Of a DNA stretch of 64,000 nt, positions 7,760-16,145 are shown in pieces (the stretch's first letter is position 1; each line of letters begins with the position of its first letter). The position numbers and the translations under genes are program-made. Source of the DNA: Aeromonas sobria (GTDB lineage: Bacteria; Pseudomonadota; Gammaproteobacteria; Enterobacterales; Aeromonadaceae); assembly GCF_000820145.1 (NCBI RefSeq), contig NZ_CDBW01000018.1:23952-87951 (forward strand). The letters run 5' to 3'. The notes beneath the pieces are model-generated. The model was given only the letters and a program-made list of their open reading frames with translations. It was not told the origin of the DNA and ran no database searches.

Positions 7760-8251
7760 ATGAGACTAGGCCTTTATATCGCACCACTGCTGGGCGCCCT
7801 CTGCGGCATCACACAAGCCGCCCCGTCCCTTGAAGATGCGCTACTCAAGGTAGAGGGAGCGATCGAAAGCCCCACTCATCACACGTTTTATCTGTGGGAT
7901 AGCGCCATGCTGGACCAGTTGCCCCAGTATGAAATCAACACCCATACCCCCTGGTATGACAAGGCCAAGACGTTTCGTGGCCCGCGGCTGCAAGATGTTC
8001 TGGCCAAGGTCGGAGCAAATGGCACGCAACTCACCATCACCGCACTCAACGACTACTCGGTGCAGGTGCCCGCCAGTGATGCCGCGCAATACCAGGTGAT
8101 CCTGGCCCGCACCATCGATGGCAAACCGCTCTCGATCCGAGATAAAGGCCCACTATTTCTCATCTATCCATTCGATCAGTATCCGGAGCTGCGCAACAAG
8201 CTCTATTACGGTCGCGCCATCTGGCAGATCAGCCAGATCAAGGTCGAGTAG
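7760..8251 (+). CDS. Periplasmic protein of the molybdopterin-dependent oxidoreductase-like fold
   Basis: A 163-residue exported protein (signal MRLGLYIAPLLGALCGITQA). The mature part resembles the oxidoreductase molybdopterin-binding (sulfite-oxidase-like) fold in its short stand-alone form: FYLWDSAMLDQLPQYEI, TFRGPRLQDVLAKVGA, ITALNDYSVQVPASDAAQY, then GPLFLIYPFDQYPELRNK. No cofactor-ligating Cys is seen, so it is probably a binding rather than a redox protein. The ATG at 7760 has AAGGAGG upstream; an open frame from 7436 has no support. It is eight bases ahead of a hybrid histidine kinase gene, so it may act as that sensor's periplasmic partner (inference). Confidence 0.8.
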   Translation: MRLGLYIAPLLGALCGITQAAPSLEDALLKVEGAIESPTHHTFYLWDSAMLDQLPQYEINTHTPWYDKAKTFRGPRLQDVLAKVGANGTQLTITALNDYSVQVPASDAAQYQVILARTIDGKPLSIRDKGPLFLIYPFDQYPELRNKLYYGRAIWQISQIKVE

Positions 8252-8259
8252 GTCCCACC

Positions 8260-10083
8260 ATGAGATCCCTGGCGGCAAGTCAGCGTTTTCTGGCGGTGGT
8301 GCTGTGCGTATTGCTGCTCGCCTTTGCCGGTATTGGCACGATTCAATATCGGCAATTTCAGGATCTGCAGCGCAGCACCAGCCAGGGTGAAGATAATGTG
8401 ATGTGGAACTACTTCCAGCTCTACAACGAAGCCCTGCGCTTTCAAAATTCGCTACGCCATGAGCCGCAAGCCAAATATCAACTCAGATACGATATTTTGG
8501 TGAGCCGCATGGACCTTATTCTGCAGAGCAAGGATCGCTCGCTGCTACAGCAAACCGCGATCTACCAGCAGGCCAGCACGGGGATCCGCCACTATATTGC
8601 ACTGGCCGATCGCTGGCTGGGGCCGGAAGGTGCTGAACCGTTAGGGCCTGCCGCCCATCAGCAATTGCACCAGCAACTGGCGCTGTTGCTTCCCTTGTTG
8701 CATCAACTGACCCTGGAGGTGAATCAACAGGCCACCCTGTTTGACGTAGCGCGTCGTGACGATGTCAGACAGCAGATCATCACCACCACCCTGATCGCCG
8801 CCCTGCAATTTTCCCTGCTGTTCATACTGGCCTTGTTAATCTCGCGGCAGATGAATATCTCGTCGAAGCAACACAAACTGATGCAGCAGCTCAACGATAA
8901 GCTGACGCGGGCTACCCGCGAGGCAGAGGCGGGCACCCGAGCCAAAAGCAGCTTTTTGGCCAATATGAGCCATGAGATCCGCACCCCGATGAATGGCATT
9001 CTCGGGATGCTTTCTCTGCTGGCCGATCGCGATATGGCCCCCCGGGAACGGGATTACCTTGAGACAGCACGCGAGTCTGCCAACCACTTGCTCGGCCTGC
9101 TCAACGACATTCTGGATATCTCAAAACTGGAAGAAGGCAAGATAGAGCTGCAGCTCACCCCCCATCACCTGCCACAACTGCTGGAAGATATTCGCGCATT
9201 GCTACAAAGCAGCTGCAATGAAAAAGGGATCACCCTCACCCTCACCATTGCCGACGATACCCCCGAATGGTTGATGATCGACCCGCTCAGAGTACGCCAG
9301 ATCCTGTTTAATCTGCTCAGTAATGCCATCAAATTCACCCATCAGGGCGCAGTCAACATCCATATTGATAGCACCAGGCTGGAGCAGGAACATTACTCCA
9401 TACGGGTCGCGATCCAGGATACCGGCATTGGTATGAGCAAGTACCAGCTGCAAAACCTGTTTCAGCGATTTGCTCAGGCAGATGTGTCTATTACTCGCCA
9501 ATATGGTGGCTCCGGTTTGGGCCTTGAAATATCACGCAACCTGGCACGGCTAATGGGCGGAGATATCTCGGTGGCAAGCCAAGAGGGAAAAGGCAGCCTA
9601 TTTACCTATATCTGGCCAGCTCAAGCCACCACCCCCTCCATTGTCTGCCTGCCCGCCAAGCCTGCGGATCAAGAGCGCTACCGTATCTTGCTGGTGGATG
9701 ATAATGCCACCAACCGCAAGGTGATCGGTGCCATGCTCGACTCGGTTGGCCATCAGGTCACCCTTGCCGTACAGGGGGCTGAAGCGCTGGAGAAACTGGC
9801 TGACGCTGACTTTGATCTGGTGCTGATGGACGTACAGATGCCCATCATGGATGGCCTGGCGGCAACCACACACATTCGGACTTCCCAGCACCCGTGGGCA
9901 ACTATCCCCATAATCGCCTTAACCGCCGATGCCATGCCCGAGTCCAAGCAGTACTACTTGTCACACGGCATGAATGGCTACATCACCAAACCGATCAATA
10001 AAGAAACCCTGCTCAACGAGATCAACAGACAAGTCTCACGGGGCCTGTATCAGCGCAATCACACCCACCCTCGCCACGGATAG
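8260..10083 (+). CDS. Hybrid sensor histidine kinase with receiver domain
   Basis: A 607-residue membrane sensor. TM1 is about 8-28, a roughly 145-residue mostly helical periplasmic region follows, and TM2 is about 174-195. The HisKA H-box FLANMSHEIRTPMNGILG carries H238. The HATPase has NLLSNAIKFTHQG (351-363), DTGIGMS and GGSGLGLEIS. A C-terminal receiver (474-592) has DD at 480-481, D524 in LMDVQMPIMDG and K578 in TKPIN. There is no HPt domain, so phosphate must pass to a separate HPt protein or stay in cis. It is translated with the preceding periplasmic protein gene and faces away from the SypE-like operon; it may be the input (SypF/RscS role), which is inference. Confidence 0.93.
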   Translation: MRSLAASQRFLAVVLCVLLLAFAGIGTIQYRQFQDLQRSTSQGEDNVMWNYFQLYNEALRFQNSLRHEPQAKYQLRYDILVSRMDLILQSKDRSLLQQTAIYQQASTGIRHYIALADRWLGPEGAEPLGPAAHQQLHQQLALLLPLLHQLTLEVNQQATLFDVARRDDVRQQIITTTLIAALQFSLLFILALLISRQMNISSKQHKLMQQLNDKLTRATREAEAGTRAKSSFLANMSHEIRTPMNGILGMLSLLADRDMAPRERDYLETARESANHLLGLLNDILDISKLEEGKIELQLTPHHLPQLLEDIRALLQSSCNEKGITLTLTIADDTPEWLMIDPLRVRQILFNLLSNAIKFTHQGAVNIHIDSTRLEQEHYSIRVAIQDTGIGMSKYQLQNLFQRFAQADVSITRQYGGSGLGLEISRNLARLMGGDISVASQEGKGSLFTYIWPAQATTPSIVCLPAKPADQERYRILLVDDNATNRKVIGAMLDSVGHQVTLAVQGAEALEKLADADFDLVLMDVQMPIMDGLAATTHIRTSQHPWATIPIIALTADAMPESKQYYLSHGMNGYITKPINKETLLNEINRQVSRGLYQRNHTHPRHG

Positions 10084-10298
10084 TGCCCAGCGTTGGGGCC
10101 AAAACCGTATGCCATGAGCAGGGGCTTAAGTGGATGGTGAATTACCATCACCTGAACCCGTCTGAATCGCCCCCACATCACTATCCCATACTGAATCGGC
10201 ACACCTTGATCCTTCAGGGCAGATCCCGCGTCATAACGTAAGCTGTGGAAATCTGTATCGATGAGACGCTGGTTGCTAAACCACCATTGCTGTATCAA
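10059..10298 (-). pseudogene. Degenerate C-terminal remnant of a tyrosine recombinase
   Basis: The translation QQWWFSNQRLIDTDFHSLRY...LKDQGVPIQY aligns by eye with the integrase encoded about 1 kb away (GQWFSRNRPVPKDFHSLRHT...LKDKGIPLQF). The box II HxxRH motif has become HSLRY. The following sequence no longer matches the active-site Tyr region, and there is no N-terminal part or start signal. It abuts the end of the sensor-kinase gene. It marks an older element that decayed at this site. Confidence 0.75.
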
Positions 10299-10299
10299 T

Positions 10300-11142
10300 T
10301 TAGGTCCGGCGTGTGCGATACCAAATCACTCCACCTGTGGGAGATAGCCGCTTGTCTACTTCGAAGAGCTGGGAACAATGAATGACCTCCCGCCAACTAC
10401 TACATCCATACAGCTTTGGAGATAATTCTGGCCACCGTTGACCAATGCTATAAATGGCTTCGTTTAACTGTACCCAGCCGTCCTTGGCTAAGGAATACTC
10501 TGCAAATTTCAGCTGCTGGATAATGGTGGTATTTTCCCAATTCTCGACAGGTTCACCCGGGATGATGCCGTAGAAATAGAGACTCTCTCCGACAGGTGAG
10601 TTAATAAATTCAAGCAGTCTCTTCTTACTTTCTTCAAAAGCGATCAGGAGGGATTGTAGCGTATCCCTATTGCTCTTGATGGTGCTTGCTGCAGTAGACA
10701 GATAACTGATTGCCTCTTGGCAACTGGCCTCCGAGTTCAACGTAAAGCGTGACAGGAAATGATGCACCAGCTCATTTCGCAACTCGACCAATTGTTTGAG
10801 CTTTTCGCTCATCCATTCCCCGTCTTCCAGACCAACGCTGATGCTGATGTACGCTCGGTTGTGTAGGGCATCATCAATTTCTTGCTCATCGCCCAGCGTA
10901 ATTCTCTGGCTCCACTGACCAACCAAATGCCCCAGCGTCTTTCCAACTAAAAACTGGCGATAGCGTTCAATGTTGCCAACCAGCTCATCCGAAAATCCGC
11001 TCACCTTCATAGTGGGCAGGGCTGCTTTGAGCATCAATTCAAACTGCTGTAGCTGGAGGAGACATCGCCCGTACTCCAACGCAATTTGCTCTTTCAAGTC
11101 ATTCAAATCAGATTGTGCCGTGTCAGGCCTATTGTGTTCCAA
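10300..11142 (-). CDS. Island cargo protein: HEPN-like helical domain plus C-terminal OST-HTH/LOTUS domain
   Basis: A 280-residue soluble protein. The N-terminal ~130 residues are helical (LEYGRCLLQLQQFELMLKAA near 22-41) and end with VELRNELVHHFL, where R122-N-E-L-V-H127 fits the Rx4H motif of HEPN ribonucleases. A helical linker follows (about 140-185). Residues 216-278 look like an OST-HTH/LOTUS RNA-binding winged helix (LAKDGWVQLNEAIYSIGQ, then CSSWREVIHCSQLFEV and the GG-x-I/V strand). The start is TTG at 11142 with AAGGA nine bases upstream; no ATG occurs before residue 37. It lies between two dead integrases, so it is probably horizontally acquired. A toxin or defence RNase is plausible but inferred. 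Confidence 0.72.
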   Translation of the reverse strand: MEHNRPDTAQSDLNDLKEQIALEYGRCLLQLQQFELMLKAALPTMKVSGFSDELVGNIERYRQFLVGKTLGHLVGQWSQRITLGDEQEIDDALHNRAYISISVGLEDGEWMSEKLKQLVELRNELVHHFLSRFTLNSEASCQEAISYLSTAASTIKSNRDTLQSLLIAFEESKKRLLEFINSPVGESLYFYGIIPGEPVENWENTTIIQQLKFAEYSLAKDGWVQLNEAIYSIGQRWPELSPKLYGCSSWREVIHCSQLFEVDKRLSPTGGVIWYRTRRT

Positions 11143-11230
11143 CGGAGCTCTTCCTTGTGCTCATTAGCATCCAGCTAATAGTGGCTATTTGAGTTGAAGT
11201 ACCTATTAGATGTTCATCAATGTAACGCGT

Positions 11231-12344
11231 TCATAGTGCAGCTTCGATAGCGGCTTGTAACTTCTCGACTGCTACCCCACACCATATCGGTCATAACTGA
11301 TCGCTCCGTTGGTATGACCCAAGATCGCGGCAGCAAATTGAAGAGGAATACCTTTATCTTTCAGAATTGTCGCTACCGTATGTCTCAAACTGTGGAAATC
11401 TTTAGGCACCGGCCGGTTGCGGCTGAACCACTGCCCCCAAAGGTGGCTGTAGCCGTCTTGGCGATGGGGCAGTTCGACGAAGAGCCTTCCCCCCCCCCTC
11501 TCTTGCACAAACGCCAGGAAGCCAGCCTCCAGCACCGCCGAATGGATCGGAATGAGCCGCTTGCTGTTGTCTGTCTTGAGCTTCTGGTCGGGTCTACCAG
11601 CCTGCACTTTGATACACCAGATGTTATCCACCAGCACCACATCATCGGCATAGAGCTGGCAGATCTCGTTAGCCCGAGCCCCCGTGTAGAGCCCCAACAG
11701 GGCTATCCAGCGGCGATAGGGCTCCTGCCTTTTCGCCCATTGGATGAACCTCTGCCTCTCCTCCATCGTGTAACCACTTCTGGCCTTGGTCTCTTTGACC
11801 CGCTGTAACTTGAGCCCAGCGAAGTGGTTGATGACCCCCTCCTGATGGTTAGCCAGCTAAATAACAGGGATAGCTTCTGCAGATACTTGTTGATGGTGGC
11901 TGGGCTCTTGCCAGAGTTCAGCAACCCCTCCTTGAACTTGACCACATCAGCCTTGCTGTAGTCTGCCGCTGGCTTGTCGCCGAGTGCCTCGATAAAGGAA
12001 CCGAGATAGTTTTTCTGGTTCTTTCGCTCTTTCGGTGCCCAGGAGAGGGCCTTCTCTTTCTGATAGCGGTCACACGAGACCGACAACAGCGGAGCAAGCG
12101 GTTTGGCCGCCGGAACAGCAGGCTTGATATTCGGCTGAGGTTGAGGGTTCTCTGGCTCGCTTGTGGGTTGCACAACTGGCTTAGCTTTGGAACGCACGCA
12201 GGCAAACAGCTGGGTCACCTTGTGGCGTGCACAAAGTTTGTCTCGGGTATGCAGGGATTTTTTGATCTCTTTACGACGACCACAGGGGAGCGTGGTGACT
12301 TTCCGGTAATACCAGATGCCGTGGGGGCTGAGCCAGAGATTCAT
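11231..12344 (-). pseudogene. Frameshifted tyrosine-type site-specific integrase
   Basis: The reading starts at ATG 12344 (MNLWLSPHGIWYYRKVTTLP) with AAGGAG seven bases upstream and an integrase N-terminal domain. It continues to LLFSWL, then near 11850 the frame must shift by one base to continue as NHQEGVINHFAGLK into the catalytic domain: TGARANEIC (box I Arg), DFHSLRHT (HxxRH), SYDRYG (catalytic Tyr). A second shift near 11275 restores the tail VAVEKLQAAIEAAL, ending at 11231. Two frameshifts argue for a true pseudogene rather than one read error. It starts 80 bases downstream of ffs, the usual position of an integrase beside its attachment site. Confidence 0.85.
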
Positions 12345-12423
12345 CGATGAGCTCCTTGTCGTCCACACAAAGTGGATGACCAAGGGCTTTAGAAAGGTAA
12401 CTTATTGAATTGCAGAAACAAGT

Positions 12424-12533
12424 GGTGGCCCTACCAGCCACATCCCGGCACTCGAGTCCCCCACCTTGGCTGCTACCTTCCGGTCCTGACCAGGTCGACG
12501 GGTTATCAATGCGAGAGGACCAATAGGACCACC
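12424..12533 (-). ncRNA. ffs: Signal recognition particle 4.5S RNA
   Basis: About 110 nt on the minus strand. It contains the conserved apical domain GGTCAGGACCGGAAGGTAGC followed by AGCCAAGG, and GTGCCGGGATGTGGCTGG on the return arm. The ends pair (GGTGGTCCTA with TAGGGCCACC), giving the rod-shaped small bacterial SRP RNA, which binds Ffh and targets membrane proteins. Length is close to the 114 nt of E. coli. A promoter sits at the expected distance upstream. The 3' end faces the integrase pseudogene. Confidence 0.95.
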
Positions 12534-12540
12534 GGCGAGG

Positions 12541-12569
12541 AGAATAGGCAAACTGGGCTCTCAATGCAA
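12541..12569 (-). promoter_or_regulatory. Sigma-70 promoter of ffs
   Basis: On the minus strand TTGCAT and TATTCT are separated by 17 bases, followed by a GC-rich discriminator (CTCGCC) and the expected RNA start at about 12533. The GC-rich discriminator is typical of stringently controlled stable-RNA promoters. Confidence 0.6.
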
Positions 12570-12627
12570 CGGCTTTCTACCTTCCAATTGTTCGTTTGCC
12601 TTATTTTTCAACAATCTGCCGAATGAA

Positions 12628-13416
12628 TCAGCTATACAGCATGAACTTGGCCCCCACCAGCAGCATCAACAGGGCAAATGCCTGCTTGAGTCGCTTGGGT
12701 GACAGGCGGTGTGCCAGTTTGGCGCCAATGCGGGCGAATTGGGTACTGGTCAGCACAATGCCCAGCAGGGCTGGCAGATAGATGTAGCCAACACTCCACT
12801 CGGGCAGGTCGGCATGACCCCAACCGGCATAGAGGTAGCTGAGACTGCCCGCCAGCGCGATGGGCATGCTGCACGCAGCGGACGCAGCCACCGCATTGCG
12901 CATCGGCACACTGTTCCAGGTGAGGTAGGGTACGGTCAGTGAGCCGCCACCGATGCCAAACAGTGCCGACATCCAGCCGATAAGTGTGCCAGCAATACCT
13001 GTGCCCAGCGGCCCCGGCATATGGCGCTCCGCTTTGGGCTTGAGGTTTAGCCCCATCTGCAGTGCCATGCTCCAGGCAAAGCAACCGATGATGATATTGA
13101 GGGTGCTGACACTGAGCAAATTGGCGGTCATGCCACCCAGCCAGCCCCCGATCAACATGCCAGCCCCGAGTCGGCGGATCATCACCCAGTCGACGGCGCC
13201 GGCCTCCCGATGGGCCCGCAGCGAGCTGAAACCGGTGAAGATCATGGTAGGTAGCGAGGTACCAAGGGCCAGGTGGGTGATGATGTCAGGGTCGACCCCC
13301 TGGGCGCGAAACGTCATGACCAGCACCGGCACTATGATCAGCCCGCCGCCAATGCCAAACAGCCCTGCCAGCATTCCCGCAAAAGCCCCCAGCAGGAGGT
13401 ATCCCATAAACAGCAT
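12628..13416 (-). CDS. TSUP-family (TauE/SafE) sulfite/anion exporter-like permease
   Basis: A membrane protein of about 262 residues with the two-fold repeat of the TauE/SafE family: GAFAGMLAGLFGIGGGLIIVP near the N terminus and GTLIGWMSALFGIGGGSLTVP in the second half, with about eight TM segments. Family members move sulfite, sulfonates or other small anions across the inner membrane; the substrate here is unknown. The ATG at 13416 (MLFMGYLLLG) has AGGA a proper distance upstream. The in-frame ATG at 13431 has none and is the alternative. The gene is alone, between ffs and arcD. Confidence 0.9.
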   Translation of the reverse strand: MLFMGYLLLGAFAGMLAGLFGIGGGLIIVPVLVMTFRAQGVDPDIITHLALGTSLPTMIFTGFSSLRAHREAGAVDWVMIRRLGAGMLIGGWLGGMTANLLSVSTLNIIIGCFAWSMALQMGLNLKPKAERHMPGPLGTGIAGTLIGWMSALFGIGGGSLTVPYLTWNSVPMRNAVAASAACSMPIALAGSLSYLYAGWGHADLPEWSVGYIYLPALLGIVLTSTQFARIGAKLAHRLSPKRLKQAFALLMLLVGAKFMLYS

Positions 13417-13479
13417 AAAAATTCCTGTCATAAACGAAAAATGGCCAAAACGGCCCGGCTACAAAACAAGATCAGCATG

Positions 13480-13510
13480 AAAAAAGAGATGGCCCTTGGG
13501 CCATCTCTTT
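13480..13510 (-). terminator. Rho-independent terminator of arcD
   Basis: A 13-bp perfect inverted repeat AAAGAGATGGCCC/GGGCCATCTCTTT. On the minus strand it is followed by six T. It lies directly after the antiporter stop at 13520. Confidence 0.9.
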
Positions 13511-13519
13511 GGGTGCCTG

Positions 13520-14956
13520 TCAGTTCAAGGGAATGGTACCGTCCATCACCTTGTAGAAGGCCAGCACGGCGCAACCGAGCAGGGCCGCCGTCATCCCCTG
13601 CTCCAGCCGGTTAAGGCCGCGCAGACCATGGTGCTGACGCGCCTTCCAGTAGATGAAGATGCCCGGGCTATAGAGCAACGCCACCAGCAGCAGATACTCG
13701 ACCCCGGCAGCATAAACCAGCCAGCAGCCGTAAACGGTCGCCACCAGCGCCAGCATGAGATCCCGTTTGCGCTGATGAGGCTGACCCTCATAGGTCTCCC
13801 CTTTCAGTGCCAGTTTCAGACCATAGGCGCCAGAGAAGACATACGGCACCAGCGCCGCCGAGGTGGCGATATTGACCAATGCCAGATAGGTACTGCTCTG
13901 GAAGTAGATGATGATGAGGAACACTTGCACCAGACAGGTCGAGCACCAGAGCGACACCTGAGGTGAGCCGTTCTTGTTCTCCTTGGCAAACCAGCCCGGG
14001 AACACGCCGGTCTTGCCCGCAATGTAAGGTACTTCAGCGGCCAGCACGGTCCAGCTCAGCAAGGCGCCCATCACCGAAATGACCAGACCGATGTTGATAA
14101 GCCAGGCGCCCCAGGGGCCAACCACCGCCTCGAGGATCATGGCGGTAGAGGGGTTTTTGAGGGCGGCGAGCTGGGGCTGACTCATGACCCCCAGCGAGAA
14201 CAGAGTCACCATCACGTAGAGCGCCAGCGCGCCAAGCAGCGCCAGCACGGTGGCACGGCCTACATCCTTGCGATGACGGGCACGGGCAGAGACCACCACG
14301 GCCCCCTCAATCCCGATAAAGACCCAGAGTGTCACCTTCATGGTGGACTTGACCTGATCCATCACCGAGCCCAGCTCCATATTGTTCTGGCCCCAGATAT
14401 CCAGGGTGAAGGTGTCCATATTGAACGCCAGCAGCACAGCGACACAAAAGACGATGAGCGGCACCATCTTGGCGATAGTGGTGACAATATTCACCAGCGC
14501 CGCAACCTGGATCCCACGCAGCACCAGCGCATGCACCGACCAGATCAGGATCGAGGCAAGGGTAATGGCGACCGGGGTATTGCCATCACCAAAGATGACG
14601 TTATCCGGTGTATCAAAGAAGTAGCTCAGGGCACTGAACACCACGATGGCGTAGGAGACGTTGGCCAGCAGTTGGCAAAGCCAGTAACCCCATGCTGCGT
14701 TGAAACCGATAAAATCGCCGAAACCGGCTTTGGCATAGCTGAAGATACCGCCATCGAGATCAGGGCGGCGCATGGAGAGGTTCTGATAAACCAGCGCGAG
14801 ACAGATCATGCCAAGACCGGTGATGGCCCAACCCAGGGCGACAGCCCCGGCACTGGCATGAGCAGCAATGTTTTGTGGCAGACTGAAGACCCCGGCGCCG
14901 ACCATGGAGCCGACCACCAGCGAAATGAGGGCGCCAAGCCCTAGTTTCTTATCCAT
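13520..14956 (-). CDS. arcD: Arginine/ornithine antiporter (APC superfamily)
   Basis: A 478-residue inner-membrane antiporter with about 12-13 TM segments. The N-terminal LGLGALISLVVGSMVGAGVFSLP motif and RPDLDGGIFSYAKAGFGDFIG are characteristic of the basic amino acid/polyamine antiporter group that includes ArcD, which imports arginine and expels ornithine during arginine deiminase fermentation. No arcA/B/C genes are next to it, so it is a lone gene and lysine or histidine exchange is not excluded. An FNR/ANR-like box lies about 225 bases upstream, consistent with anaerobic control. Confidence 0.82.
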   Translation of the reverse strand: MDKKLGLGALISLVVGSMVGAGVFSLPQNIAAHASAGAVALGWAITGLGMICLALVYQNLSMRRPDLDGGIFSYAKAGFGDFIGFNAAWGYWLCQLLANVSYAIVVFSALSYFFDTPDNVIFGDGNTPVAITLASILIWSVHALVLRGIQVAALVNIVTTIAKMVPLIVFCVAVLLAFNMDTFTLDIWGQNNMELGSVMDQVKSTMKVTLWVFIGIEGAVVVSARARHRKDVGRATVLALLGALALYVMVTLFSLGVMSQPQLAALKNPSTAMILEAVVGPWGAWLINIGLVISVMGALLSWTVLAAEVPYIAGKTGVFPGWFAKENKNGSPQVSLWCSTCLVQVFLIIIYFQSSTYLALVNIATSAALVPYVFSGAYGLKLALKGETYEGQPHQRKRDLMLALVATVYGCWLVYAAGVEYLLLVALLYSPGIFIYWKARQHHGLRGLNRLEQGMTAALLGCAVLAFYKVMDGTIPLN

Positions 14957-15270
14957 CTCAATCCTGTCTACTTAGGCGGCGGCAGAGCATCCGTATTCAT
15001 ACTGCGCGCAATATGGGCGGGGGTAGAAATCCAGACCCCGTGAAAAAGGCGGCAACTATATTGCATGACTATTCCGACCGCAATCCCTCGACCCGTCAAT
15101 CATGCACAGCCTTGACCGCGCGCAATTCTACAGCACTGATCCAGATGGCCTGTGAGCTGGCTCAAATTAACCAAGACTTCTTGATATTTATCAGTTTCTG
15201 CTGTGCGGGACTAACTCGGATGAACCCCATGCATCCTCATGCAGCTTGCTGTTGTATAAATAATCTGCAT
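14957..15270. other. Upstream region of arcD
   Basis: About 310 bases without a gene. It holds the start-proximal region of arcD on the minus strand and the FNR/ANR-like palindrome at 15181-15194. A short open frame on the plus strand (15013-15309) lacks a ribosome site and family likeness and is not annotated. Confidence 0.5.
15181..15194. promoter_or_regulatory. FNR/ANR-like box upstream of arcD
   Basis: TTGATATTTATCAG matches the FNR consensus TTGAT-N4-ATCAA at 9 of 10 positions. It lies about 225 bases upstream of the arcD start and would imply a long leader. No good -10 is seen at the class II distance. Confidence 0.4.
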
Positions 15271-15299
15271 AAAAAAGCCCCGGTGGAAACACCGGGGCT
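15271..15299 (-). terminator. Rho-independent terminator of the valine catabolic operon
   Basis: Stem GCCCCGGTG/CACCGGGGC with a GAAA-type loop (15277-15298), followed on the minus strand by TTTTTT. It lies just after the SDR gene stop at 15314. Confidence 0.92.
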
Positions 15300-15313
15300 C
15301 ATTGTGTAAAGCG

Positions 15314-16093
15314 CTATAAACGCAAACCGCCATCCAGTTCTATCATCCGGCCCGACAGATAGTCGTTGGAAAAAATAAAGCTGACCGTATCGGCCAGTTG
15401 CTGCGCCTCGCCAAGGGTGCCGACCGGAATGGCCTGCTGCATCCGCGCCATCGCCTCCGGCTTCATCGCCGCCGTCATGTCGGTGGCAAACACCCCGGGG
15501 GCGATCCCCATCACCCGAATACCGTGGCGCGCCAGCTCCCGCGCCCAGGTCACCACCAGCGAGGCCACCCCCGCCTTACTGGCGGCATAGTTGCTCTGGC
15601 CAATATTGCCAGCGCGGGCAATGGAGGAGATGTTGATGATAACGCCCCCCTGCCCCCCTTGCGCCATCAGCGCCGCCCCTTCGCGACCGCAGAGGAAGGT
15701 TCCGGTGAGGTTGACGTCAATCACACTCTGCCACTGGGCCAGCGTCATCTTCTCCACCAGCTCGCCCTCTTTCACTTTGATCAGCATGCCGTCTCGCAAA
15801 ATGCCGGCGCAGTTGATGAGGCCATGCAGCACGCCAAAGCGCCCCTTGATGGCGGCAAACGCGGCTTCAACCTCGACTTCGCTCGCCACATTGCAGACAA
15901 ACAGCTCGCACTGGCTATCTTGATCGCACGGATCATTCTGGCTGCGCACCATGGCGGCGGTCGCCTCCAGATCGGCGCGATTGATGTCGAGCAGCGCCAA
16001 GGTCGCACCCTGTGCACCAAGGGCAAGGGCGATGGCTCGCCCCAACCCTCGTCCGGCGCCGGTAATAACGATGACCTTATCTTTGATATCCAT
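15314..16093 (-). CDS. SDR-family 3-hydroxyacyl-CoA / 3-oxoacyl reductase-type dehydrogenase
   Basis: A 259-residue short-chain dehydrogenase. Rossmann TGxxxGxG is TGAGRGLG near residues 11-18, NCAG at the beta-4 position, catalytic Ser in INISSIARAGN, and YAASK for Tyr/Lys. Classical members reduce 3-oxoacyl-ACP/CoA or oxidise 3-hydroxyacyl-CoA in the cytoplasm. As the last gene of the acyl-CoA operon it may oxidise a 2-methyl-3-hydroxyacyl-CoA intermediate (inference). The ATG at 16093 (MDIKDKV) has AAGGAG five bases upstream; the longer frame to 16276 runs into mmsB and is rejected. Confidence 0.88.
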   Translation of the reverse strand: MDIKDKVIVITGAGRGLGRAIALALGAQGATLALLDINRADLEATAAMVRSQNDPCDQDSQCELFVCNVASEVEVEAAFAAIKGRFGVLHGLINCAGILRDGMLIKVKEGELVEKMTLAQWQSVIDVNLTGTFLCGREGAALMAQGGQGGVIINISSIARAGNIGQSNYAASKAGVASLVVTWARELARHGIRVMGIAPGVFATDMTAAMKPEAMARMQQAIPVGTLGEAQQLADTVSFIFSNDYLSGRMIELDGGLRL

Positions 16094-16145
16094 CAATGCT
16101 CCTTGTAGCAGGCAGATGGGAGATGCCTCGAAGAGAGGTGGCCCG

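Noticed and set aside
11703..12383. Two separate integrase genes (11703-12383 and 11272-11766)
   Set aside because: The second continues the protein of the first after a one-base shift near 11850, so they are one broken gene.
10084..12423. Flanking direct repeats (attL/attR) of the island
   Set aside because: No copy of the ffs 3' end (TAGGGCCACC and following bases) was found by eye at the distal side. The island edge may be deleted or too diverged.
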